Source: Paulownia fortunei (lineage: Eukaryota > Streptophyta > Magnoliopsida > Lamiales > Paulowniaceae). From it: a stretch of DNA of 64,000 nt. The position numbers and the translations under genes were made by a program. Below the pieces are notes generated by a model. It was not told the origin of the DNA. It saw only the letters and a list, made by a program, of their open reading frames with translations, and searched no databases. The stretch lies in contig CM033116.1 of NCBI GenBank assembly GCA_019321725.1, forward strand, positions 4,708,642 through 4,772,641, in the 5' to 3' direction. This document shows, piece after piece, positions 13,187-26,089 of this stretch; the first letter of the stretch is position 1, and each line of letters starts with the position of its first letter.

Positions 13187-14178
13187 TTAGTAGAAACTTC
13201 CATTAAAAGTCAACGCTTTCTAGAATTTAGGTTGATTAGTCACACACCAAGTGGGAAGTGGCTAAAACTTATAGTTTTTTTTTTCCACGTGTAGCAATAA
13301 TTTAAACTTTTTTATTAATTTTTTTACAATACAAAATTTGTTTAATCTGAGAACAATGCATTTAACCACTTTTAAGTGAAGTGATAAATATAACAAAAAC
13401 AGTTGGCAAAAGGGGGTGCCTCTAAATATATTTTCTTGTTCAAATTTCATAAGAAAGTGTCGTACAAGAATTATGTGGCGAGTTTGCTCAGCAACATGGA
13501 GAAAGACTATAAGCTAAATATGAATGGTTGCTATTTAATTAAAACTCGTATAATATTTATATAATATTTATCATCTATCATATGTGACAAATAATACTCC
13601 ATCTTATCGAATATTTATAAATATTATTTAAAATTGTCTCAATTTTTTTAACTGAATATCATACAATTAAAAAATATTTTTTTAATAATTTATGAAATAT
13701 TAATCATTGTTGAAAAATTATTAATTAAATTATGACACATATAAAATAAGTTCTGGACAATTTAAAAATAAGTGTAAGCAAGATATAATATACAAATAAT
13801 ATCAAAATAAATCATATTTTTGCATTTGCTCTGTAAACTATTCTTTAATATTTTTATATTATCTGTATGTATATGAATTTATATATTACCAATTTCTGTA
13901 TTTTTGGGATAATTTTTTTACCGTAACTTTAGACAAAAAATTATTTTCTTGCAGAAAATGAATACAATCATTCTGCTGATTAACTCAGTGATGCCACAAT
14001 TTAAAATTTTACTTTCAAGAATTCACATTTTCATTAGATAGACTTTTATAATGTTGTTTATGATAGCAATATTACCAAGAATCTTGGACCAAAATTCTTG
14101 AACTGAATTGGTCAACGGTCATGTGGATAAGTATTTTAGAGTTGAGATACAAAGTTTACATCTTTTGAAAATTAATTA

Positions 14179-14574
14179 CAATGTTTTCATAATGAAATCG
14201 ATATTGATGATTAATGGTTCAATTTATCGAATCGATTTAATAAAAATTAAATATATATTTTTATTATATTATGTAAAATAATAATATAATAAATTAATTA
14301 TTATATAATATATTTTAAATATAAAAAAATAATTATTTAAAAAAATATATAACAAAATACAAAATCAAATAACTACATAAATATAATAAAATATTAAATT
14401 TAAATTTTTTAAAAAATAAAAAAATTAAAATCGATTTTGACCGATTTTGGTCTGTCTTTAATCGATTTTAACCGATCAAATCAAATTTTCGATTTTATAT
14501 TCTTAATCGAAACGGACCGATCTCTGATTTTTGATCGAATTGATTGAATCATTCGATCTGACCCGATTTTCAAA
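14179..14574. mobile_element. hAT-type MITE, copy 1 of a four-copy family
   Basis: Starts CAATGTTTTCATAAT and has the same architecture as elements at 29644, 49462 and 59934: ends rich in CCGAT/CCGGT-like words around a core of TAAAATAATAATATAATA, a poly-A patch and ACAAAATACAAAATCAAATAA. The right end is degenerate. Copy B of the segmental duplication lacks it (near 20250), so it inserted after, or was lost since, the duplication. Confidence 0.75.
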
Positions 14575-14813
14575 CTAATAATTAATATCATATAAACAAT
14601 GTTGCCCAATCCTTTTATTTGATTTATTTATTCTGCAATAACTTTGGCCTCATGCTTGTAAGAAAATATATCTACATATTACTATTGTCACAGTTGTTAA
14701 TAATTAGCCTCTCAGTCTTCTTCTTTTCTTTTCCTAAATGGGGGTGCACTGATAATGACTCTGAACCTTCAAAGTTGAAAATTTTCTTAATTTATATGAG
14801 TGTTGCTTTTTTC

Positions 14814-14816
<3 letters not shown>

Positions 14817-14851
<35 letters not shown>
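14817..14851. repeat. (AT)n microsatellite
   Basis: A pure AT dinucleotide run of about 35 bp inside segmental copy A. In copy B the matching position has only a short remnant. Confidence 0.9.
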
Positions 14852-14854
<3 letters not shown>

Positions 14855-15130
14855 ACACGCATAAACACATGAATTTACTATAAAATAACTAAATTAAATG
14901 ATCAACAGCACCAACTCGACATTAATTTTGTCGGAGGTAGCACATATGTGTTTAGTCTAGGGAAATTAAGAAAGTTGCTAAAAGTAGCAAGTTTGAATAT
15001 AAACAAGTGAGATTGCAACGAAAGTATCGAGAAGGAGACTCTGTATAATAAAGAAGTTAATAAAGACTTCACTTTTTACAGTAACTAGAGAGTTTAATAC
15101 ATGTTACATTCAATATATATATATTGAGAG

Positions 15131-17637
15131 AATGAATGTTGTGTAAGTTATTCTATTTTTTACAAATACTTGATACAAGAAATATGCTGAGTAGAGATAT
15201 TCATATTTTGATAAACCAATCAAATCAAAGTAAAATCGAAAATTCATTACGTATTGAATAAAAAATAAGAAAAAACCCATCGAAGGATGAAGAAAAGAAC
15301 GATATACTACTACAAGGCATGCGACCTTCTTTCGACCAATAGAAAGGACTATATGAGTTTGAGATGACTTGCGGAGCAGAAGAGAACTTGTGGCAGTCTA
15401 AAACCAACTTCAACAAAGTATGGCAACAAGGGAATCGCCAAATTAGGTGGGGAAGGTTGTCACACCGTGACTCTAAGCCTCAAAATTTTCTATCCGATCG
15501 CATTTTTTCTAAAGTTTAAAAGTTCAAAGAAGACATATTCCTTATGTTTCGTTGAAAGACTTGAAATAATATAGAAAATGTAGGAGTGGAAAAACTTGAA
15601 GACAATATGGAAAATGTAGAAGTTTTTAATATATTCATCAATGATCTAGAAACTTCTAAAAGATATCGAAATATTCAAGAAAATTGTAGATCTAGAACAT
15701 TCCACACATATGTAAAACATATGTTAGAAGTATGTAGAAAATAATATAAAACTCTAGAAATATATAGATGAGTAGGAAAGGTTTTAGGAGTATTTTTAAA
15801 GACACAAGAAAGTTTCTCCCAACCGTTGAATGTTTTTTATCTTCATCGTCAATTTGAGAAGGTGAAAAGGATAAATAGGAGGTAGGTATCAAAAACTTAA
15901 AAATCAAAGTAGAGTGAAAGTTAGTTCTTTTTGTATTCTTTCTTTTTGTCAAACTTCTCTAATCAATTCTTTAATTAATCATTTCATTCATTTCTCCCAA
16001 CAAAACCACACAATTTCCTATTTTAAAATTATATTTCTAGGTGTAGAAATGTTAAGTTATCATGCTATTACCCATTTGACTATGTGAAATGACATGCTTT
16101 ACCAAAATTTAATGGAAAGAGAAAGTGAGAAGAGTCCAAAGGAAAGAATTTATATGTTTAAATTTAAAATATCTCCCATTAGATATTGTGGAAAAAAATA
16201 GTTACGGTATCATGGCCGCTCGATTCTCGGGTACTCTCAAGATTCGAACATGAAAGGTGAATCATTCCAAGAATTCAAAATCAAAAAGTGAGATGATGAT
16301 ACAGCAACTTTTTGAAAAATTGGAATCAGAAATGCAAAATTTGAAATTGCAAAAAGAATTCAAACTTTTTCATTTTCTTGTTTTTAGTTTGCAAGTTACT
16401 GAGATGCATATGAGTATTTTAGGAACATTCTTTCAGTTTTAGTTTTATTTCTTAGGCGGATTCTTGGAGAAATAGGAGACTTTTGCTGTGTTTGTGCACA
16501 TTTATTGGGAGTTAAAATAGTTTGGTTTCTTCATCTTACTGATTTTTATGTGTTGCACTTTTGGCAAATTTGTGTTTTAGTGGGAGGTATTGGTGCGTTG
16601 CACATTGATGATGTATGGTTTTAGGACAATTGATTTTGGGACAATTCATTTCTTTTCAATTGGTATAAACGAAAAACATGTTCAGTAATTGTCCTATGAC
16701 CTATGACCTAAGATATCTTTTTCTTCTACTAGTATTTCTTTTTCTTTTTTTTTTTGTGCAATTATTGAATTTTTGACCATTTTATCTCCAATCCACAAAA
16801 GAAAAGAAAAGAGAAGAAAATCAGTTAAGCGTTGCAACATTTAATTGAAAAGGATTATTTTTAATTAATACTTTAGCTTCAACTTCTAAATCCTAAATCT
16901 GGCTTGAAGATCAGTAAAAGAGTAGCAACTGTGGAGCACTTGGTGGAGTCAATATTTGGCTTAATGTAAATCCACTTTACATTAAAAAAACAACACTAAA
17001 AAGTCAAATACTAGTGCAACAAATTGGTGCAAGATTCAGGTGTTCCCACACACAAACACATCCCTTACAGGCTTGTCTTGTCATGGATGCCCAGTTGAGC
17101 CCATGTGCAGAGTGCCATAACTATCTGATAAATCCATATGAACAAGAGAAGAAGACTCTTTACAAAATTTTTAGAAATAGAAGGGCAAAATCTTGACAGC
17201 ATGACAGAGGTAAAAGTCCAATCTTTACATACTTTTACGGCTTAAATATACTTTTAAGTTGAAAACTTTGTGAACAGGGCACATCATATAGACCCTAATG
17301 CTAAAACATTGAAGAGAGTAAACAAATCAACAGATAAATTTAGAAAGTCCAACACAAGATTTAAAAGGTTTATGCTTTAAAAGAATCTACCATTATGAGT
17401 TTCCTAAGCTGCAACGTCTCGGTTACAGAAGCTGGTGCTGCCGCTATTCGGGTGGGGCTGGCTACTCATAGTTGTGGGCACCTAACTGGACCCGGACATA
17501 TTCTTTGGTGTGGTATTTTTTGGATAATTTGATTCAGCTTAGTGTGGAAATTAAGGGAATTTGGTTTGGTTTAATATGTGATTGTGTAATTTACACTAAT
17601 TTTTATATGGGCATCTAGTTAAAGAAAACCTAGACCA
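15131..17637. other. Spacer between the two segmental copies
   Basis: Mostly AT-rich. The stretch 15500-15960, with repeated AGAAAATGTAG and CTAGAA words, resembles the leader or LTR part of a retroelement, but no paired LTR was found. A decayed LOG exon lies at 17071-17145. A less AT-rich patch at 17400-17510 has no recognised content. Confidence 0.4.
17071..17145 (-). pseudogene. Decayed exon of a LONELY GUY (LOG) cytokinin-activating gene
   Basis: Read on the minus strand, a short frame gives TWAQLGIHDK, the conserved helix of LOG phosphoribohydrolases (the family has ITWAQLGIHDKPVG). Just before it the DNA reads as YGTL, preceded by codons aligning with ALPGG. The codons for EELLEVI, which carry the catalytic Glu of PGGxGTxxE, are missing. 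After the helix, CCTGTAAGG looks like the splice donor at the family's P|V junction, next to a small ACAAG duplication. Matching flanking exons were not found, so this is an isolated fossil. The plus-strand frame over the same DNA (17014-17196) is its antisense shadow. Confidence 0.6.
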
Positions 17638-20600
17638 GTCTGAAAATAAATTCACAACAAAATAATTGAAAAAATTACGAACCTTGGTCCAAAAGAACTA
17701 ACACGTAATTAAGTTGGTGTCCGAATTTCAGACAAAAATAACATCGACTAAGCAAAATAAAACATTAAAAAAAATCAAGGAAAATTCACTTTAAAATATA
17801 TTAGTGGCCAAAACGACCGAATTTTGGCTTCTAAGGCAGGGCCTGTAGTACACTCCTCTAAAATAAAAAATTATGATAATTTTGCAAATAAAATCACATT
17901 TTTTTATTTTTTTATATTGTAAACTAAATTATTCCCAAATACATCAACCTCTTGTTTTATATCAACTCTCTCTCTAGATGACAATTGCAATTTCTGTATT
18001 CTGGGAGCTCCTATACATGGACTTGAGCATGTCACTATATTTTACATATCATCTTTTTTTATTTAATTTTTGGTCTAAACTGGAATTTGATTAAAAAGTT
18101 GGTCCAAAAATTAAAGAAATTACTTCATACAATAATAAAGAGCAATAAGTTTTGTACCCTTTAATAGCTATAATATGAATAAGTAATAAATAATAGTATC
18201 ACACTTATAGATTGCAGTGGTGGGCCTTGAACAATGATTTTATTATAAATTTAATTTTGTTTTTTTAATCTTTATGTTTAAAAGTTTCACCTACTTTTCT
18301 TATTGTTGTGTCGGCTAAAAATGGCGTCCAAATGACTCATCTAAATTAGGACTATTAAATTAAATTAAATAGAAAAAAGGGATTATTTTTTTTAAAATTT
18401 AAATCTGAAAACAATAGAAGGATGAACATAATTCGAATACCTATCTCATTTATAAAAAGTAACGCCGCTCTTAATTTGTACGTAAAAGCAGATTTTTTTT
18501 TTGTATACATATAACATAAGAAAAAGTAGAAAGAGTGGAAAGAAAAAGCAGAACTCGTCAGATTTTTACTTAGAAACTTCTATTAAAAGTCAAATGTTTT
18601 CTAGAATTTAGGTTGTTGTTTAATTTAGGAACAATGTATTTAACCACTTTTTAGTGAAGTGATGAATATAACAAAAACAATTGGCAAGAGCCAAGAGGGG
18701 GTGCTGCTAAATATACTTTCTTGTTCAAATTTAATAAGAAAATGTCATATAAGGATTATGTTGCAAGTCTGTTTAGCAACATAGAGAAAGACTACAAGCT
18801 ACAGATGAAAGGTTGGTTAATTAAAATTCGTATAATGCTCGTATAGAATATCTGTGAATGAATAATTGAAAATATTTTTATTTTTTATATATATATTATG
18901 AAATTAATGAATATATTTATATTTTTGAAATATTTAATATACATGTTATGTGTATCTCGTATTATAGTTGACAAATAATACTTCATCTTACCGAATATTT
19001 ATAAATATTATTTTAAAACCTAAAAATCATGTCAAATTTATTAATTGAATATCATACAATTAAAAAATAATATTTTTAATAATCTATAAAAATATTAATT
19101 ATTATTAAATAATTATTTATTAAGTTGTGTCATTATTACTAATTAAATAATATAGTTACATGTAAAATAAGTTCTGGATAATTTAAAAATAAGTGTAAGT
19201 ACGATATATCGTAAAGATAATGTCAAAACAAATCATATTTTTGTGTTTGCTCTGAAATTATTCATTTATAATTTTATTTTATCCGTACTTATATAAATCA
19301 ATATATTATCACTTTTTATATTTTTAGGCTAATTTCTTAACCATAATTTTTGACAAAAAGTTATAATGTATTTGTACATATTAAATAACAAATATTTTTC
19401 GTCTCATATTTAATTAATTAGGGCCAAAATATCCAATTGGGATAAAAACAATATGACTAAGACATAATAAAAATTACATATATCATTTTAAAAATGTGCC
19501 TACGGTTCAGTTTAATTTACGAATATGAACGTGGTTTGAGGGACTAATTATTATGCACAACATTAATAAACATACTTTAATATCTCTAGGAATGCTAAAC
19601 GCATCCGATCAGGTCTACTAAATATAACAACTCAAATACGATCAACTTAAAATAAAAATTCATTGCATATTGCAAATTAATTTGTGCCATCTAGAAATCA
19701 ACTGGTATTCCTGTTTTCATATCCTAAGAGAAACATTGCGATTTTTTATTTTAATTTCTGTTGAACAACAAAAAAAAAATGCAATTTTTGTTCAACTTTA
19801 AAAACTTTCACATTTTAATTCGAATTTGAAATTAAAAAATAGGTGTTAGTTTCTTAATTGATTGGAGGAAACGTCTCATTTACCAAAAGTATTTAGAAAC
19901 AAAAAAATAAATAAATTATAATATAAAAAATAAAATAAAATAAGTTGTAAAGTTCTGCAATTTAATCATCTTGTAGAATAAATTCAGAACACATTAAGTG
20001 TTGTTGTGCTCGTATAAACTTTTGTCACATAAACAACATAAGTTACACAAATTAACTAAGTGACACCACAATTTAAAATTTTACTTTCAAGAATTCACAT
20101 TTTCATTAGATAGACTTTAATTTTTTATGATAGCAATATTACCAGGAATCTTGGACCAAAAATCTTGAACTGGAATTGGTCAATGATCATGTGGACAACA
20201 GGACAAGTATTTTAGAGTTGAGATATAAAATTTACATATATTATAAATGTTAAAAATTAGTAACATATATATATATATATGTACAATGTGGCCCAATGCT
20301 TTTATTTGGTAAAGGCTTGTTCCTGGAAAAATCGAAAGAAACTTCATGTGGGAACATAAAAAAGAATCCAATTATTTGATTTATTCATTCTGCAATAACT
20401 TTGGCCTCACACTTGAAAGAAAATATATCTACATCTTACTTGTCACAGTTGACTTCTTAATAATAAACCTCTCAGTCTTCTTCTTTAATTTTTCTAATGA
20501 GGGTGCACTGGTTGTGACTGGTATCAACCCTCGAAAAGTTGAAAAGTTGAATTTTTTTGTTTTTTCACATAAAAAAAAAATCTATATATAGACATGTAAA

Positions 20601-20995
20601 CACACATAAACACATGAATTTAATAAATTTGATGGAGGTAGAACATATGTGTTTAGTCTAGGGAAAAAGTAGCAAGTTTGAACATAAACAAGAAAGTGAG
20701 ATTTCAACGAAAGCAACGAGAAGGAGACTCTGTATTGTATAATCTTTATAGGAAGAGGTTAATAAAGACCTTTTATCTTTCACGGAGACAAAAATTAAAA
20801 ATAAAGGAGATTTACTTTTATTAAAATAATAGATCAAAAGATATTTTGGGAGAAGGTAAAATTTTAAAATTGATAATTATATATAAATTTTTAATGAATT
20901 TAGGGTTTGTTGACGCCTCCCGCCTCTCCTTGGCTCCATCTCTACTTTCATATTTTTGAATACATATTACACTCAATATATATATATATATATTT
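17638..20995. repeat. Segmental duplication, copy B
   Basis: Same-orientation partner of 12021-15130. It lacks both MITEs of copy A but holds an extra block of about 0.65 kb (about 19370-20045) and another of about 160 bp (about 20780-20945). Homology resumes after the second block, ending in CATATTACACTCAATATATA against CATGTTACATTCAATATATA in copy A. No gene is supported. Confidence 0.85.
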
Positions 20996-23900
20996 GGTGC
21001 ATTATTGTTATGTCAAATATCTTATGAATGCAGCATGGTCTCTCAAAATAAGAAAAACTAAGTGTGTTTTTTCCTTAGCCATCAGATGAATTTTAAGTCC
21101 AATTTTCATTAAAAATATAAGCGTACGGCCATAAATACTTATACAAACAAGTCGGGATGGAGGCTGTAAATTGAACCTATGAATATGAAATTAATAAGCA
21201 AAAAATAACAATTTAATAAGCTACACATAAAACAAGCATGATCCTTGTAGTCTGAAACACGTCTCTCCTTAAAAACTTCAACCTTGTATCCATATGTTCA
21301 ATAAAGCTAGCATTTCATAAAAATCTATTCATATTTTGCCAAGGTTTCTTTAATCACAAATTATTTTATGGTTCGTTAATTAATTAAACTGGCATTCAAT
21401 TCATGTATCAATTCTCAACCGAAGTCATCTTCCAAACCTAATTGGACAGGAAAACTAACAAATTTAGAATACAACTGTATAAGCAAAAAAACAATTCTGG
21501 AATTGATATCGATACTCTAAAATAAAAGTAATGGCTCTTCGCAATATATATTATTTAAAAATAATAATAAATAGTGAAGCGTCTGTAATCAATTTCAATT
21601 CTCAAAGCTTTTCTATTATCTTAATTTCCAAATCATGAATTCAATTAACAAGTATTTGGCAATATAGCTAAGGGTGTGCATTCGGTAAAACTGTATCGAA
21701 TCGTATCGAAATTTTGATACGGAAATTTTTCAAATTGAATACCGTTTGGTTCGGTAATTACCGAAAAAAAATTGATAATTCAGTATAATTTTGATAAAAT
21801 TGAAATTTATAAAAAAAAAAAGCTACTCCCTCTTTTTTCAAGAATTAATACATAACAATTATTAATCAATTTGTTGTGACCTATAAAAAATATAATTCAA
21901 TCATTTGTACTATTTTTTATAATTTATTTTCAATCATAAATGGCTATTATTTGGGTAAAGGTAAATAACTGAATTATTAAAAATAAAAATATACTTATAT
22001 ATTTGTTCCATTTGTAACTAACAATAAATAATTAAGAAATCAAATTATATTTAATTTAATCCGTAAGTGATGAACATTCTATCGATATTTTGGTGATTCA
22101 TTTCATCAAATAAAAAAAATATACTCTTTTAGTTATTAAAAATAATATATATTATTTTTATCAAGTTAAATTTTAATCATATTCGTAAGCACCAACTAAA
22201 TAATTATTAATTAATTACTAAATAATTGAACATAAGGATAATAGATTAAAAGATACTTAAAAGGTCAAAATTAATTATTAATATTTAAAAAAAATTAAAA
22301 AAATTTATATTCGATTTGATACGGTATACCGAACCTAAATATTGATACCGAACTAAATACCAAAATTTTAAAAAAATACATATCAAATATCGAATCAAAA
22401 ATTTTGATTCGATTTTGATTTATATTGAAATTACAACGAGACACACCCTAAATATAGTCAATACCTAACAAAAATTAATTTTTTGTGTGCTATTGAATGA
22501 CTTTTAACTCATTGTCAGTGTCATTTTCCGCCACCCTATGATGTTAAAAAATTGTTAAGAATTTGCAATGTTCAATGTTAGCTTCCTTATCATTTAATCT
22601 GTAAATTTAATCTTCAAGCAGAGATTTTTTTGTCTAAAATTATTTCGAAGATAGTTATATGAATAAATTTCAAAGAGAATTATATAAATTATTGGACTAT
22701 GCGACAAAGATAATTATTCTCATAGCATAGTCATAATTATAATATAGAATACGAGATGAAACAAATGATATATAATACGAAATAAAATATTAAATTAAAA
22801 CTGACAAATGGAAGTGGGGAAAAATGCTTGACTTAAAATTAAATAAATGTAGGATGAGAACTTAAATCAAAACATGGTACATGTATGAGTAAAGCTTACG
22901 TGGGATTCTCCCGAATAGGGAAAAAATGAAAGGCAAATTTTCCAGTGACAAATTAAGATTGAAAGTTTGGAGAAGAGTGAACGAAAGAAAAAGCTTGAGA
23001 GTATGGTTCACATTTTGACGTGAAAGGCGTGGGCCGTGTGGTCCGCGAAACATTTAAGGAAACAAAATGCTGGAAACCATGCCACCTTTATTTATTTATT
23101 TTGGAAAAAATAATGAATAAATCATCTCTAACAATTAAGGAAGCAAAAGGCTCCGTCATAAATACAATATTATTTATTATTGCACAAAATTTTTTATTAT
23201 AAATTTTATTATATTATATAAATTATATTTTACTAATAAAATTTTAAATAAGACAAAAACTCGATATATTGCAATAAAAGATAAAATAATTTTTTATTTA
23301 TTTATAGTGCCAACTTCTTTAGATTTTAGTAAAAACTATTGTGGTTAATTCAATTGACTGGGTTTAATAAATCGACACTTTTAAAATACAGAACATACAA
23401 GAAAATAATAAATGGTTAATCAGTAAATGTAATAGCTTTTGATTAATTATTGCCAACCTTAAACAAAACTAATGAGCCGAATATATTGCAAAGCGCACAA
23501 ATATAATTTATATATATACATGTATATGTATAAAATTTAAGGATAAGTTTCGGCGTATTTAACATAACTCCTAACTTGTCCGAATCAACGCATGAAAACA
23601 TAAGACTTATCCCATAACCCGACTGACAAACTACAAACCCACCTCATCCCAGGCAGGTTCCAGGCGACTCCAAATCTGTAAGTTCAAATGATCTATTGAT
23701 GATGATGCTACTAATTGTGAGATCAAGCACTAAGCGTAAAGTTTTCCAACTAATCATTTAGCTTTGAATTTGAATAGGAAAACTTCATAAAAATATATAG
23801 TTATGAAAAGGAAAGTGACCCGACACGGTTAATGGGTAATTAGCAAAATTCACCCCACCAAACACGTTGATTAAAAAATAGCACTTGAAGTAGGTTAGGA

Positions 23901-24500
23901 CTTGAGCACAAGCGTCACTTGACTTCCACATTTAGGGTGTTTGTTGTACCCCATTAATTAAAAATCTAATCCACTTAGCAAGTGTCAATGAATGGCAAAG
24001 AGTAGAACCTAACTGGACTTTGTGTTATAATTATACCCAATATGCCACATACTTGTGTTCACCTACAATGGTACACTAAGTTTAAGAAAAAACATAGATG
24101 TGATTTTAGGGCCGGATGTGATCTAATTACATAATAACCGAGACATGTAATTATTATAAATTTGATCCTAATACAATCTAATGAGGATGAATATTATATT
24201 TAGTGGAATGTATTGAAACTGACATTTATTTTTATTTTTATATAAAAATACACACATTATATAAATAAATAATATATTTTCATTCGAGAACACTCACCAA
24301 TGTAACATGCAATTGTTTAATTTCTTTTTGTGCGATGTTGTGGGAGCAACTTTTTTAAGAAATGAAATTTCCACTTTATTGTTAGAGGATAAAGAAAAAA
24401 ATAAAAAGAAAACGGAGAAAATTGAAAGGGGGTAGGTGTGAGATTGACCAAAACCAACTTCACGCACAAGCACACATGTCCCCATCATCTTCTAGTGTTG
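20996..24500. other. AT-rich intergenic DNA upstream of the dehydratase gene
   Basis: No gene is supported. It contains a probable inverted-end element at 21672-22448 and AT-rich low-complexity sequence. The last few hundred bases are the promoter region of the arogenate dehydratase gene. Confidence 0.5.
21672..22448. mobile_element. Non-autonomous DNA element with GGGTGTG ends
   Basis: The left end GGGTGTGCATTCGGTAAAAC and the right end, which closes in GAGACACACCC, are roughly inverted. Just inside are complementary CGGTAATTACCG-type and GGTATACCGAACC words, and the core is AT-rich. Such elements are common in plants and are usually hAT- or MULE-derived. No clear target duplication was found, so the superfamily is left open. 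Confidence 0.5.
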
Positions 24501-24530
24501 TTTAGTGTAAATGAAAACTTCCTCTCCCAA

Positions 24531-24538
24531 TATAAAAA
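24531..24538 (+). promoter_or_regulatory. TATA box of the arogenate dehydratase gene
   Basis: TATAAAAA sits 122 bp before the ATG at 24660, followed by CT-rich leader-like sequence. Position and sequence suit a plant TATA box; the implied transcription start is near 24565. Confidence 0.7.
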
Positions 24539-24659
24539 CCCCTTACTGCCCTTTGTTTTCTGTCAGCTTGCACGTTCCCTTCTCCTGGAGAACTACAAGC
24601 TTTAATATACCAGTAACATTCAATCCATTTCATTCAAATTCCACTTTGACCCCTGAACC

Positions 24660-25993
24660 ATGCAATCCCTCTCACCTTCTTCGGCTATAGATCTGAAATA
24701 CATAACCCGGACGGTGTCCTCTCCGGGTTTCGGGCTGACCCACCATCGGGTTGGCCCGGTCCGTCTCGTCATTCATTGCGTCTCCCGCTATGATTCGGTC
24801 AACGCCAACGCCAATTCCTACTCGAGCGCCGCTCCAACGCCTGGCTCCAACACCGGCGCCGGACACGTGGGCAGGGCCCGCCACGAGTGGCAGAGTGCCT
24901 GCGCCATTCTCGCCAGCAAAGTTGTCTCCCAGCAGCAAGACACCGAGAAGAGCGGCGGCGGGGCCGATGGTGTCTCCGCCGTCAACGGCCACCCCACACT
25001 TGACCTCGTGCCCGTCAAGGAATCCAACTCCCCTGTGCCACTCCCCAAGCCGCTGAGCATCGCCGACTTGTCCCCGGCGCCGATGCACGGCTCCCAGCTC
25101 CGAGTCGCCTACCAAGGCGTCCCGGGAGCCTACAGTGAAGCCGCTGCCGGCAAGGCTTATCCCAATTGCGAAGCCATCCCCTGTGATCAATTTGAAGTAG
25201 CATTTCAAGCAGTTGAACTCTGGATAGCCGACAGAGCGGTACTGCCGGTTGAGAACTCCTTAGGCGGCTCCATCCACCGGAACTACGACCTCCTCCTCCG
25301 CCATCGCCTCCACATAGTTGGTGAAGTCCAGCTCCCCGTCCACCACTGCCTCCTAGCTCTCCCCGGCGTCAGGAAAGAATACCTGACGCGCGTCATCAGC
25401 CACCCGCAGGCGCTCTCCCAATGCGAGCACACCCTCACCAAAATGGGCCTCAACGTTGCCCGGGAAGCTGTGGACGACACCGCGGGGCCGCCGAGTACAT
25501 CGCGATGAACAATCTCCGGGATACGGCGGCAATCGCCTCCGCACGCGCCGCCGAGCTCTACGGTATGCAGATCCTGGCCGACGGGATCCAGGATGACTCA
25601 GGCAACGTGACCCGGTTCGTGATGCTGGCCCGGGAGCCCATAATCCCGCGAACGGACCGGCCTTTCAAGACAAGCATAGTGTTCGCACACGACAAGGGGA
25701 CGAGCGTGTTGTTCAAGGTGCTATCGGCTTTCGCTTTCCGCAACATCAGCCTCACCAAGATCGAATCGCGGCCGCACCGCAACCGCCCTATCCGGTTGGT
25801 CGACGACGCCAACGTGGGGACGGCGAAGCACTTTGAGTACATGTTTTATGTGGATTTCGAGGCGTCGTTGGCGGAGGCGAGGGCGCAAAACGCCTTGGCG
25901 GAGGTCCAGGAATTCACATCTTTCTTGAGGGTTCTCGGCAGCTATCCCATGGATATGACACCATGGACCCCCTCTTCCTCCCGGGAAGATTAA
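24660..25993 (+). CDS. ADT: Arogenate/prephenate dehydratase, intronless, one apparent 1-bp loss
   Basis: A plastid enzyme that decarboxylates and dehydrates arogenate (or prephenate), the last step to phenylalanine. Residues 1 to about 95 are a Ser-rich, transit-peptide-like leader. The catalytic PDT domain starts at [14 protein letters not shown] (147-160) and includes [10 protein letters not shown] (197-206). The frame then breaks at the G run 25484-25487, where one G appears to be missing. Downstream the protein resumes in the next frame ([10 protein letters not shown]). It has the catalytic TRF motif (about 318-320 counting the lost base) and a C-terminal ACT domain (from about 337) with ESRP (about 369-372), which binds the feedback inhibitor phenylalanine. 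It ends with TAA at 25991-25993, about 444 residues in all. Lack of introns matches the ADT3/4/5 group of Arabidopsis. The coding part is strikingly GC-rich. It could be a recent pseudogene or an assembly error in a working gene. Confidence 0.93.
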
Positions 25994-26089
25994 ATTTACC
26001 TCCCCAATTTTAACTTTTTCCATTTTTTCTTCCAACAAGGGTGGAACGAGAATTGGATCCCACTGCCATTCTATTTGAACCATATGTTG

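Larger units (their letters stand above)
12021..15130. repeat. Segmental duplication, copy A
   Basis: About 3.1 kb of non-coding DNA is repeated in the same orientation at 17638-20995. Shared landmarks, in order, include ATTAGTGGCCAAAACGA, GGGAGCTCCTATA, ATTTAACCACTTTT, TTTACTTTCAAGAATTCACA, ATCTTGGACCAAAA and GAGAAGGAGACTCTGTAT. Copy A carries two MITEs (12831-13186 and 14179-about 14574) at points where copy B has the unoccupied site. Copy B has its own insertions. No gene is evident in either copy. Confidence 0.85.

Noticed and set aside
17014..17196. 60-codon plus-strand open frame
   Set aside because: It is antisense to the LOG exon fossil, and the protein-like signal is on the minus strand.
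14619..20591. Similar open frames in both duplication copies (14619-14852 and 20346-20591)
   Set aside because: They resemble each other only because the DNA is duplicated. They are Ile/Phe/Tyr-rich, AT-driven, with different ends and no motif.
24672..25208. 178-codon minus-strand open frame
   Set aside because: Antisense shadow of the GC-rich arogenate dehydratase gene, produced by codon composition.
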